Positions 50,720-58,548 of a stretch of DNA of 64,000 nucleotides are shown here, in pieces. The stretch is from Paenibacillus dokdonensis (GTDB taxonomy: Bacteria > Bacillota > Bacilli > Paenibacillales > Paenibacillaceae). Both the position numbers and the translations under genes were made by a program. Below the pieces are notes generated by a model that was not told the DNA's origin, did no database searches, and worked only from the letters and a program-made list of their open reading frames with translations. Each line of letters begins with the position of its first letter. Within the stretch, counting starts at the first letter, position 1. Location of the stretch: NCBI RefSeq assembly GCF_004916975.1, contig NZ_STGQ01000004.1, positions 1-64,000 of the forward strand, read 5' to 3'.

Positions 50720-52183
50720 ATGAGCAACAAAACACCTGCGACCTCGCTGCGGCAGAGCCTGAAAGCCCGCCATATGACGATGATTGCCCTCGGGGGCTCT
50801 ATCGGCACCGGGCTTTTTCTTGCCAGCGGGAGCGCGATATCCTCCTCGGGTCCCGGCGGTGCCATTCTGGCTTATGCCGCCATTGGACTCATGGTATATT
50901 TTCTCATGACCAGTCTCGGAGAAATGGCAACCTACATGCCGGACTCCGGTTCCTTCAGCACCTACGGCAGCCGTTTTGTCAGCCCGGCCTTCGGCTTTGC
51001 TGTCGGCTGGAACTTCTGGTACAACTGGGCAGTAACGATTGCAGCCGAGCTGGCTGCCGCCACAGTTATTATTAAATACTGGCTGCCGGACTCTCCCTCT
51101 CTCTTGTGGAGCTTTCTGTTCCTGGCGTTAATGTTTGCCTTGAATGTTCTCTCCGCCAAAGGTTATGGAGAATCGGAATACTGGTTCGCTATTATCAAAA
51201 TCGTCACGGTTATCATCTTTCTGGTTCTTGGCGTCATGATGATCTTTGGCGTTTTGGGCGGCAAGCCCGTCGGATTCAGCAACTTTAATCTGGGCGGCAG
51301 CCCATTCCATGGGGGCTTCTTTGCCATCATTGGCGTATTCATGGCTGCAGGCTTCTCCTTCCAGGGTACCGAGCTGATCGGTGTCGCTGCAGGGGAAAGT
51401 GAAAATCCGCGAAAGAATGTACCGCGCGCCATCCGTCAGGTTTTCTGGCGTATCCTGATTTTCTACATTTTTGCAATTGTGGTCATTGGATTCCTGATTC
51501 CTTACACCAATCCGAATTTGCTCAAGTCAGACCTGAACAACATTGGCGTCAGTCCCTTTACGCTGGTATTTGAAAAGGCGGGTCTTGCCTTTGCCGCATC
51601 CGTCATGAACGCCGTCATCTTGAGTTCTGTTCTTTCAGCCGGCAACTCCGGTATGTATTCCTCCACTCGCGTGCTTTATGCGATGGCCAAGGATGGACTT
51701 GCCCCCAAGCTTCTCGGTAAACTGAACAGCCGCGGTGTTCCGATCAATGCTTTGATCATGACGACCCTGGTCGGCATGCTGGCCTTCCTCGCCTCCCTGT
51801 TCGGAGACGGTGTTGTGTATAATTGGCTGCTGAACGCCTCCGGGATGTGCGGCTTTATCAACTGGCTCGGCATTGCGATCTGCCATTACCGGTTTCGGCG
51901 CGCTTTTATCGCTCAGGGTCATTCACTTGATGAACTGCCGTACCGGGCAAAATGGTTCCCTCTCGGCCCGATTCTTGCCTTTATTTTATGTATCATTGCT
52001 ATTGCCGGCCAAAATACCGGTGCCTTCACAGGTTCGAGTATCGACTGGTACGGGATTCTGGTGTCCTACGTCAGCGTTCCGCTCTTTATCGTCATCTGGC
52101 TGGCCTATAAGTGGATTAAAGGCAGCAAGCTGATCCCCTTGAAGCAATGTAATCTGAACACGAATGAACGGCCAAATCGCTGA
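50720..52183 (+). CDS. lysP: Lysine permease (LysP-like APC transporter)
   Basis: 487-aa amino-acid/polyamine/organocation transporter with 12 membrane helices. Typical AAT-family segments: HMTMIALGGSIGTGLFLASG, GPGGAILAYAAIGLMVYFLM, GEMATYMPDSGSFSTYG, GTELIGVAAGESENPRKNVP and LNASGMCGFINWLGIA. Family alone would say amino-acid permease; the lysine riboswitch upstream makes lysine the likely substrate. The true start is the ATG at 50720 preceded by AGAAGGGAAG; the longer open frame to 50567 overlaps the riboswitch and terminator. It ends before a bidirectional terminator. Confidence 0.92.
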   Translation: MSNKTPATSLRQSLKARHMTMIALGGSIGTGLFLASGSAISSSGPGGAILAYAAIGLMVYFLMTSLGEMATYMPDSGSFSTYGSRFVSPAFGFAVGWNFWYNWAVTIAAELAAATVIIKYWLPDSPSLLWSFLFLALMFALNVLSAKGYGESEYWFAIIKIVTVIIFLVLGVMMIFGVLGGKPVGFSNFNLGGSPFHGGFFAIIGVFMAAGFSFQGTELIGVAAGESENPRKNVPRAIRQVFWRILIFYIFAIVVIGFLIPYTNPNLLKSDLNNIGVSPFTLVFEKAGLAFAASVMNAVILSSVLSAGNSGMYSSTRVLYAMAKDGLAPKLLGKLNSRGVPINALIMTTLVGMLAFLASLFGDGVVYNWLLNASGMCGFINWLGIAICHYRFRRAFIAQGHSLDELPYRAKWFPLGPILAFILCIIAIAGQNTGAFTGSSIDWYGILVSYVSVPLFIVIWLAYKWIKGSKLIPLKQCNLNTNERPNR

Positions 52184-52189
52184 TTTCGA

Positions 52190-52241
52190 TAAAAAAGGGT
52201 CCCTTCCCGCTGCCATATGCAGTTCTTGAAGGGACCTTTTA
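52190..52241. terminator. Bidirectional terminator (lysP / transglutaminase)
   Basis: AAAAGGGTCCCTTC pairs with GAAGGGACCTTTT with T runs both ways, between convergent genes at 52183 and 52248. Confidence 0.85.
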
Positions 52242-52247
52242 TTTATT

Positions 52248-53390
52248 CTATTTCCAGGTGACATACACCCGAAGATCATTTGTCTCATCAAGCTCGCTTT
52301 CCACATACGAAATGGAGTTGACGCCCAGCCGGTACAGATCCTGCAGATCATCCATCAAATCCTCATGGCCTCCATGATACCGGAATAATAAGGAATGTCC
52401 TTTCTCCTTAATGACTCCACGCACCTTGGTTCTCAATTGGGAGCTTGAACTTACAATCTCGGAAGGCTCATACAGCTGATATTCGAGCGCACGCTCCAGC
52501 TTCTTGTAGAAGCCTTGATGGCTGTCCTTTTGAACGATTAATTTCGTCAGCGTGTTTCTGTAGAGCGTACTCGCTGCAGGGTAGCTTTTCGTCCAGCTGT
52601 GATCCTTTTTCATCTGCACATCCGTGCGAAGGTAATAGCCCGTTCCAATCTCCCCCGCTTTGTCCGGAGCCGGGTCGTCCCAGGTCGTATCGAGATGATA
52701 CCACTTCCCGTCAAGCAGAACGAGATTCCACGCATGAAGCTGGCTGATTCCCGTATCCCGCGGGGCGGCGGTCCCTTCCACAATCCGGTTGGCTATTCCG
52801 GCGTCCTTCAGCATTTTGTAGGTTAAAAGGGAATAGCCTTGGCATACCGTACTTCCGGAGCTGAGACCATCATAAGCCGTATATTTCCGCAGTGTCTCGT
52901 CATATTTCAAGTTGAGAACAATCCAGTCGTGAATCACTTTGACTTTCTCATGGTCATTCATTCCCGGCTTGATGATGCTGCCCAGAATGCTCTGAACGCG
53001 CCGGGAGACATACGCCGTCTGGGCTGCCGTTTCCCGGTAGCTCAGCTGCACACTCACATTTGCCGATTTCGTACTTCCACTGTAAGAATAGCCATAGCTC
53101 TCAATCGTGTAGTTCATGTAAGGGTCGCTTTCCAGCGCCTGTTCTAAAGCATCCTTCAGCTGTCCCTTTAACTGATTGGTCTTCCCTTGATACACAAACT
53201 GGACCTGGCTCAAACGCTGGTTCATCGCACTTAGCAATGTTTTCTGAAGCTCCTGATCGGAACGGACCACATTTGCGCTGGATGTCGTGGAAGCATACAC
53301 CATTTCCCAATCAATACTAGGGGGTAACACCGCTGCGATGAGCGTACCGGTCAGCACTACCTTTGCTACCGATCTGCGTTTCCATCTCAT
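52248..53390 (-). CDS. Secreted transglutaminase-like protein
   Basis: 380 aa with a signal peptide (about 1-33). The transglutaminase-core domain (about 145-245) has the catalytic triad C183 (SGSTVCQGYSLLTY), H219 (SQLHAWNLV) and D234 (YHLDTTWDDP). The flanking parts are unassigned. These domains act as proteases or cross-linkers; here probably a wall-associated cysteine peptidase or ligase (inference). GGGAGGG lies 8 bases before the ATG. Monocistronic. Confidence 0.87.
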   Translation of the reverse strand: MRWKRRSVAKVVLTGTLIAAVLPPSIDWEMVYASTTSSANVVRSDQELQKTLLSAMNQRLSQVQFVYQGKTNQLKGQLKDALEQALESDPYMNYTIESYGYSYSGSTKSANVSVQLSYRETAAQTAYVSRRVQSILGSIIKPGMNDHEKVKVIHDWIVLNLKYDETLRKYTAYDGLSSGSTVCQGYSLLTYKMLKDAGIANRIVEGTAAPRDTGISQLHAWNLVLLDGKWYHLDTTWDDPAPDKAGEIGTGYYLRTDVQMKKDHSWTKSYPAASTLYRNTLTKLIVQKDSHQGFYKKLERALEYQLYEPSEIVSSSSQLRTKVRGVIKEKGHSLLFRYHGGHEDLMDDLQDLYRLGVNSISYVESELDETNDLRVYVTWK

Positions 53391-53516
53391 ACAGTACCCT
53401 CCCTTCTCTACATATAGGCAATGTTTGTTCGAAAACCACGCAGCCGCTTATTAGCCCTTCGAAATGACTCTATTCCTGTCTTGAGACATATATGACTTAA
53501 TACGTAAATTCACCGC

Positions 53517-54152
53517 TTATGGGTTCATCCGGACTGCTGCTTGTACAAAACGCGCGGCGCACTGGGCAATCTCTTCCGTATTCCCCTTGGCCAAGGCCTC
53601 TTTAGGTAATAGCGAGCTGCCGATTCCGACTGCACTGGCTCCCGCCTCAAAATAATCAGCTATATTTTGAAGCGTGACACCACCGGTTGCAATCAGAGGA
53701 ATATGGTTCAGCGGTCCCCGTATTTCCCGTAAATATCCTAGCCCGAGACTGGCCATCGGAAAGAGCTTGACGACCTCAGCTCCGGCATAAAATGCAGCCG
53801 CGATTTCGGTTGGTGTCATCGCCCCGGGCCATATATCAATTCCCTGCTCCAATGCAAAGCTGATTACATTCATATCCACATTCGGAGAGATTAAAAACTG
53901 GGCGCCCGCTGAGACCGCTTCTTTTGCCATATTCACATTGAGCACCGTACCGGCTCCAACATAGGCCTGTCCATCGTATGCCGAGCGCCAATCCTGTATA
54001 AAATCCAGTGCACCCGCTGTATTCATAGTCACTTCCATCAGCTTGACTCCGCCAGCTGCGAGTCCGGCCCCTGCTGCTCGGGCCTCTTCACGCTTAATTC
54101 CTCTCACAATGGCGACCAGCCTGGATGACATCAGTTCATTCGTCAGTTTCAT
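53517..54152 (-). CDS. KDPG / KHG aldolase
   Basis: 211-aa class I aldolase of the 2-keto-3-deoxy-6-phosphogluconate family. Landmarks: AIVRG (start strand), LMEVTMNTAGALDFI, VGAGTVLN, PGAMTPTEIAAA and the Schiff-base lysine in GAEVVKLFPMASLG. Substrate in vivo may be KDPG (Entner-Doudoroff or glucuronate use) or 4-hydroxy-2-oxoglutarate; no kdgK or uronate genes adjoin it, so this is unresolved. AGGGGG precedes the ATG. Confidence 0.9.
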   Translation of the reverse strand: MKLTNELMSSRLVAIVRGIKREEARAAGAGLAAGGVKLMEVTMNTAGALDFIQDWRSAYDGQAYVGAGTVLNVNMAKEAVSAGAQFLISPNVDMNVISFALEQGIDIWPGAMTPTEIAAAFYAGAEVVKLFPMASLGLGYLREIRGPLNHIPLIATGGVTLQNIADYFEAGASAVGIGSSLLPKEALAKGNTEEIAQCAARFVQAAVRMNP

Positions 54153-54360
54153 ATCTTAAGCCCCCTATCTGCCTATCTATTACAATAATTCGCAAGTGCG
54201 CATCCGTTTCCCTTCAACAGCCAGCGAAAAACCCGGATCACTTGGACGTAAAATCGCAACATTTTTTCAGCTTTTTATACGGAAATTTCTCAAGCATTTC
54301 GGTATAATAGATATATTGCTTGTGATTTTAGTCATATCCATACCTAGCGAAATGGAGCGA

Positions 54361-54567
54361 ATGTCCGTGACTTACGTGGATACTTCCAATATATCGGCAG
54401 AAATGTTCATTACTGTGCTTTTATTTCTGATTGTCATTGCCCCTCTCTTCAGCCTAGCGATTCTTCGTTTTTTTCAGGGCAAGAAAAAAGCAGGACTGCT
54501 GCTGATCATCTCCGGTGTAGCCGCTTATCTGGTATTCCAGGTAATCATGAAATTATTTTTTGATTAG
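54361..54567 (+). CDS. Small hypothetical membrane protein, 68 aa
   Basis: Two membrane helices (about 15-36 and 44-64) separated by a basic loop, RFFQGKKKAG; extracytoplasmic or cytoplasmic ends are short. No family recognised. The open frame runs back to 54196, but a TATAAT (54303-54308) about 55 bases ahead suggests transcription starts after most of that; GGAG lies close before ATG 54361 and 9 bases before GTG 54367, so either could be the start. A terminator follows. Confidence 0.55.
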   Translation: MSVTYVDTSNISAEMFITVLLFLIVIAPLFSLAILRFFQGKKKAGLLLIISGVAAYLVFQVIMKLFFD

Positions 54568-54604
54568 CCTTCCGGTTGGCTGGCTTCTCATAGATGAGCT
54601 AACG

Positions 54605-54637
54605 AAAAAAGGCAGTGTCCAGCGGACACTGCCTTTT
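54605..54637. terminator. Bidirectional terminator (54361 gene / glutaredoxin)
   Basis: GGCAGTGTCC-AGC-GGACACTGCC perfect stem with A and T runs on each side. Confidence 0.9.
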
Positions 54638-54708
54638 CCTTTACAGCCGGGTCAGAGCCCGGCTTCTATGATCATTCTACCATTTCGAAGCAAGAAACCC
54701 GGAATCTC

Positions 54709-54945
54709 TTAAACCTGTTCGTTCAGATGCTTATCGAACTGCAGCTTGTTCATTCCAAGAACGCGGTGCTCGCCAATGACGGTCACAGGAACAGCACGCA
54801 TCCCCATATCCCATACTTGCTGCGCGAATTCATCGCTTTGCTCGATGTTGCGCTCTTCGTACTCTACGCCCTTTTCTGCCAGATAACCTTTAACCTGCTT
54901 GCAGTGCGGACAGTTGGTGCTTGTATATACGATCACTTTTTCCAT
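54709..54945 (-). CDS. Glutaredoxin family protein (NrdH-like)
   Basis: 78-aa glutaredoxin/NrdH-type thiol protein. Active site CPHC (residues 12-15) and cis-Pro in AVPVTVIG. NrdH-type redoxins are reduced by thioredoxin reductase, fitting its position 45 bases after trxB in the same transcript. It could reduce ribonucleotide reductase, but no nrd genes are present here. Confidence 0.88.
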   Translation of the reverse strand: MEKVIVYTSTNCPHCKQVKGYLAEKGVEYEERNIEQSDEFAQQVWDMGMRAVPVTVIGEHRVLGMNKLQFDKHLNEQV

Positions 54946-54990
54946 GTGTTTATTTCACCTCGTTGTTCATTTGCTGAATCATTTAGATCA

Positions 54991-55932
54991 TTAAAGAACA
55001 GCTGCGTGATGCTCCAGGCTTTCGATGTACTTTTCACAGTCCATCGCTGCCATACATCCACTGCCTGCTGCTGTAATCGCTTGTCTGTAACGGGTATCCT
55101 GTACGTCGCCGCAAGCGAAGACGCCTGGAATATTGGTTTCCGAAGTTCCTGGCTGTACCGTGATATATCCATTCGCATCCGTTGTAATTTGTCCGCCCAG
55201 GAAGCCTGTGTTCGGATGGTGGCCGATCGCAACGAATACGCCGCTCGCTTCCATCAATTCCTCTTCGCCAGTCTCGTTATTCAGCACCTTCAATCCTTTT
55301 ACACCACGGTCATCAGCGATAACCTCAATCGGTGTACGGTTTAGTGCCCACTCGACCTTCTCATTGCTGCGTACGCGGTCCTGCATGATTTTCGAGCCGC
55401 GCAGCTCGGTACGGCGGTGAACCAATGTCACCTTCGATGCAAAACGGGTCAGGAAGCTTGCTTCCTCAAGCGCTGAATCGCCGCCGCCAACAACCACAAT
55501 TTCTTTGCCGCGGAAGAAGAATCCATCGCAGGTTGCACAAGTGCTGACACCGCGGCCAACATTATCCTGCTCGCCCGGAATGCCAAGATATTTTGCTGTA
55601 GCACCGGTTGAAATAATCAGGGTTTCAGTCTCGAACTGACCCATACCCTCCACATCAAGCTTGAATGGACGGCCGCTCAGTTCTACGCTGTTCACCCAGC
55701 CTGTACGGAATTCGGCGCCAAAGCGTTCAGCCTGCTTGCGCATATTATCCATCAATTCGGGTCCCATAATGCCTTCAGGAAAACCCGGAAAATTCTCCAC
55801 TTCAGTTGTGGTCGTAAGCTGCCCCCCAGGCTGTGGCCCCTCGATGATGAGCGGGTTCAGATTGGCGCGTGCCAGATAGATGGCTGCAGTCAAGCCTGCA
55901 GGTCCTGTACCGATAATTACGGATTTATACAT
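54991..55932 (-). CDS. trxB: Thioredoxin-disulfide reductase
   Basis: 313-aa FAD/NADPH flavoprotein. FAD motif VIIGTGPAGLTAAIYLARA at the N-terminus, redox-active C132-A-T-C135, NADPH motif VVVGGGDSALEEASFL, and the C-terminal FAD segment GVFACGDVQD. It reduces thioredoxin and probably the glutaredoxin-like protein encoded next. The ATG at 55932 has GGAGGG 7 bases upstream. The promoter carries a perfect Fur-type box over its -10. Confidence 0.97.
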   Translation of the reverse strand: MYKSVIIGTGPAGLTAAIYLARANLNPLIIEGPQPGGQLTTTTEVENFPGFPEGIMGPELMDNMRKQAERFGAEFRTGWVNSVELSGRPFKLDVEGMGQFETETLIISTGATAKYLGIPGEQDNVGRGVSTCATCDGFFFRGKEIVVVGGGDSALEEASFLTRFASKVTLVHRRTELRGSKIMQDRVRSNEKVEWALNRTPIEVIADDRGVKGLKVLNNETGEEELMEASGVFVAIGHHPNTGFLGGQITTDANGYITVQPGTSETNIPGVFACGDVQDTRYRQAITAAGSGCMAAMDCEKYIESLEHHAAVL

Positions 55933-56028
55933 AAGATTTCCCTCCAAGCTCCCAGTGCCCGGAAAGTAGCCCCGCATAAGCCGGACGTACCAGGTTCACT
56001 TTTTATTTAATTTAAAATAATTATTACC

Positions 56029-56065
56029 TGATAATTATTATCATATAAATGGACACTTATGTCAA
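56029..56065 (-). promoter_or_regulatory. trxB promoter with Fur/PerR-type box
   Basis: Minus-strand -35 TTGACA (56060-56065), 17-base spacer, -10 GATAAT (56037-56042). TGATAATTATTATCA (56029-56043) covers the -10 and is a perfect 7-1-7 inverted repeat equal to the Fur box consensus and close to the PerR box (TTATAATnATTATAA). Binding of Fur or PerR here would block transcription of trxB and glutaredoxin. Confidence 0.8.
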
Positions 56066-56184
56066 TAGCACAAGTATACATGGGTTGATGTCGATTGTTA
56101 ACAATTAAATTTATACAAATAAGGGTGGCATATACGGAATAAATTCCTCGGGTCTCCTACTCAACATCTTTATTCAATGAATAA

Positions 56185-56218
56185 AAGGAACTCCCGGGCA
56201 GGCTGACCGAAAGTTCCT
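56185..56218 (-). terminator. Terminator after the P-type ATPase gene
   Basis: Minus strand AGGAACT...AGTTCCT arms with an inner CGG/CCG pairing, then TTTTATT, about 20 bases past the stop at 56240. Confidence 0.65.
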
Positions 56219-56239
56219 CTCTTTTAGGAAATCATATGA

Positions 56240-58207
56240 TTATCTTAATAACCGCAGGGCATTAAGGATGACAAGAATCGTGCTTCCTTCATGACCAACT
56301 ACGCCAAATGGCAGGGCAATACCCGTCAGAAAGTTCCCGCTCATCAGCAGGACAATAACGGTGATTGCAAACACCATGTTCTGCTTGACGATCCGGCGCG
56401 CGCGGCGGGCAAGCTTGATTGTGCCGGCAATTTCTTCAATGTTATCATTCATGAGCACCACATCCGCGACCTCGAGCGCTGTGCCGCTGCCGCTCATTCC
56501 CATGCCCATCCCTACGGTCGCTGTAGCGAGTGCAGGTGCGTCATTCACACCATCACCGACCATGACGACATGCCCGTATTCCTCGCGCAGCTTTTTCACA
56601 TACGTTACCTTTTCTTCAGGAAGCAGATCAGAGTAAATAAGATCGACACCAGTTTGCCGGGCGATGACCTGAGCCGTTTCGCTGCGGTCACCGGTCAGCA
56701 TGGCCACCTTTACACCGATGGCTTGGAGCTTTCGCACAGCAGCCGCAGCCTGAGGACGAACCACATCCTGCAAAGCGACAAGCCCGGCTACCCTTTCCCC
56801 ATCCAAAATAACTGATACGGTTTTCCCTTCCGCACCCAGAACGGTGCGCTGCTGTTTCCAGTACACGGACTCCTTGCAGTCATCCATCCGGTCCAGCACA
56901 TCTGTTTTGCCGATCCGCCACTGCTTTGACCCCACTCTTCCTTCCATTCCCCAGCCGGTAACCGAAGTCACCGATTCGGCAGGCAGCAGCTCTAGCTCCT
57001 CCTCCTCGGCCTTTCTGACGATCGCTTTTGCCAAAGGATGCTCCGACAGCTGTTCCACAGAAGCGATGACAGCAAGCAGTTCCTTACGGTCGTATCCATT
57101 TGCGGCGATAATGTCTGTTACCTGCGGCTCGCCAGCAGTCAGGGTGCCTGTTTTATCAAACGCAACGACTGAGGTCAATGCCATATTTTCCATATGGGCA
57201 CCGCCTTTAAACAAGATGCCGCGACGTGCCCGGTTAGAGATTGCCGACAACAAAGCAGGCATGATAGAGGCAACGAGTGCGCAAGGTGAAGCCACAACCA
57301 GAAACACCATGGCTTTATAAAAAGAGGTGCCAAAGCTCCAGCCAAGCACGAACGGAACAGCAAAGATAATGACCAAGGTAACTGCAACTACGATTTTGGC
57401 ATATATCGCTTCAAAGCGCTTCATGAACCGCTCTGATTGTGGAACCTCATTCTCTGCCTCTTCTACCAAACGGATAATTTTCGCAAACACCGTAGCATCT
57501 GATGTTTGCGATACTTCGATATACAGTACACCTTCCCCATTCAATGTACCGGCAAATACTTCATCCCCCTGAGATTTGTCCATAGGCACAGACTCCCCGG
57601 TAATCGAGGATTGGTTCACGGCAGAAAATCCTTTATGAATAATCCCATCCGCCGGGATCAGTTCGCCTGGCTTAACCAGAATCAAGTCGCTGACCTTCAG
57701 TTCATCTATGGAAACCAGCGCCATTTTGCCATCTTCAATCCGGAGCGCAAGTTCTGGCTTAAGGGCCATCAAGGAGGAGATGTCTTTTTTGCTCCGCTCC
57801 ATGGTATAGCTTTCAAGCGCGCCGCTCAGCGCAAAGATAAAGATCAGCATCGCCCCTTCATTCCAGTAGCCGATACTGGCAGCACCCAGCGCGGCAGCTA
57901 CCATGAGCAGATTCACGTCCAGCTCCCGCTCTTTGATGAGTGTCTCCATTCCCTCCTTGGCTTTAAGCCATCCCCCAGCCGCATAGGACAGAATGTACAG
58001 CACGACCGAAATCGCGGCTGAGGCGTAGCCTGCAGCCCAGCCTCCAAGCATAAGCACACCACTCAGTATGGCTGCCTGCATTTCAGGATTGCGCAGCATC
58101 CCCTGGATATCGAAACGTCTCTTGCGATTAGGATTCGGTTCTTTTAGACTGCCGGAAGCAGGACCTTGTTTTGCGATTTGGGCTGAGATCTTTTGAATAT
58201 TTTCCAT
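56240..58207 (-). CDS. P1B-4 type heavy-metal-transporting ATPase (PfeT-like)
   Basis: 655 aa, metal-pumping P1B ATPase without N-terminal metal-binding domains. Metal-site motif SPC (307-309) in VVASPCALV, phosphorylated D351 in DKTGTLT, hinge GDGVNDAPAL, and HEGST near residue 640 in the last helix; SPC plus HEGST defines subgroup P1B-4. Characterised members (PfeT, CtpD) export Fe2+ or Co2+; B. subtilis PfeT is PerR-controlled. The ATG at 58207 lies 8 bases from AGGAAGG. A Fur/PerR-type box upstream at 58324 fits iron efflux (inference). Confidence 0.9.
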   Translation of the reverse strand: MENIQKISAQIAKQGPASGSLKEPNPNRKRRFDIQGMLRNPEMQAAILSGVLMLGGWAAGYASAAISVVLYILSYAAGGWLKAKEGMETLIKERELDVNLLMVAAALGAASIGYWNEGAMLIFIFALSGALESYTMERSKKDISSLMALKPELALRIEDGKMALVSIDELKVSDLILVKPGELIPADGIIHKGFSAVNQSSITGESVPMDKSQGDEVFAGTLNGEGVLYIEVSQTSDATVFAKIIRLVEEAENEVPQSERFMKRFEAIYAKIVVAVTLVIIFAVPFVLGWSFGTSFYKAMVFLVVASPCALVASIMPALLSAISNRARRGILFKGGAHMENMALTSVVAFDKTGTLTAGEPQVTDIIAANGYDRKELLAVIASVEQLSEHPLAKAIVRKAEEEELELLPAESVTSVTGWGMEGRVGSKQWRIGKTDVLDRMDDCKESVYWKQQRTVLGAEGKTVSVILDGERVAGLVALQDVVRPQAAAAVRKLQAIGVKVAMLTGDRSETAQVIARQTGVDLIYSDLLPEEKVTYVKKLREEYGHVVMVGDGVNDAPALATATVGMGMGMSGSGTALEVADVVLMNDNIEEIAGTIKLARRARRIVKQNMVFAITVIVLLMSGNFLTGIALPFGVVGHEGSTILVILNALRLLR

Positions 58208-58323
58208 ATGGTTCACCTTCCTAATTGAGAATGAAAAGCATTATTAGTACCCTTAAAACAGCACATGCTGCTCCAGATTAGCCGGAGCAGCATGTTTTAA
58301 TGAAGGACGTGTCCACGTCCAAT

Positions 58324-58338
58324 TGAGAATGATAATCA
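58324..58338. promoter_or_regulatory. Fur/PerR-type box of the P1B-4 ATPase
   Basis: TGAGAATGATAATCA matches the 7-1-7 Fur box TGATAATnATTATCA at 12 of 14 positions. It lies just downstream of a probable minus-strand promoter, about 115 bases before the ATPase start. Confidence 0.65.
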
Positions 58339-58438
58339 TTTTTGCATCAATACAATTGTTTTTCCTTAGTGCAACTTTATGCTAATATTATATGCCGGGC
58401 TGCATGAATTGTAAACTTGTTTTTTACGCTTACACACA

Positions 58439-58491
58439 AAAAAACCTGAATACGAAAGATGCAGTTCAAGGCATCCCTCATATTCAGGCAA
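58439..58491 (-). terminator. Terminator after the PPDK-like gene
   Basis: Minus strand CCTGAATA...TATTCAGG arms with an inner GATGC/GCATC stem, followed by seven T, about 60 bases after the stop at 58549. Confidence 0.75.
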
Positions 58492-58548
58492 TTGAACACC
58501 AACAAATGAAGTCCGGTGCATAACTCATGTTCAGGTCTATGTAAAATT

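Larger units (their letters stand above)
58208..58548. other. Control region upstream of the P1B-4 ATPase
   Basis: About 340 bases. From left to right: a half-matching Fur-like box (58226-58240), a stable hairpin (ACATGCTGCTCC / GGAGCAGCATGT, 58264-58295) that lies in the ATPase leader if the upstream promoter is used, a 16-bp GGACGTGTCCACGTCC palindrome (58305-58320), the Fur/PerR-type box (58324-58338), a promoter (-10 TATTGA and -35 TTGCAC on the minus strand, about 58346-58373), and the terminator of the gene ending at 58549. No coding sequence supported. Confidence 0.55.

Noticed and set aside
54196..54360. Long N-terminal extension of the 68-aa membrane protein
   Set aside because: A TATAAT at 54303 lies inside this stretch, so most of it would be upstream of the transcript, and no ribosome-binding site supports 54196.
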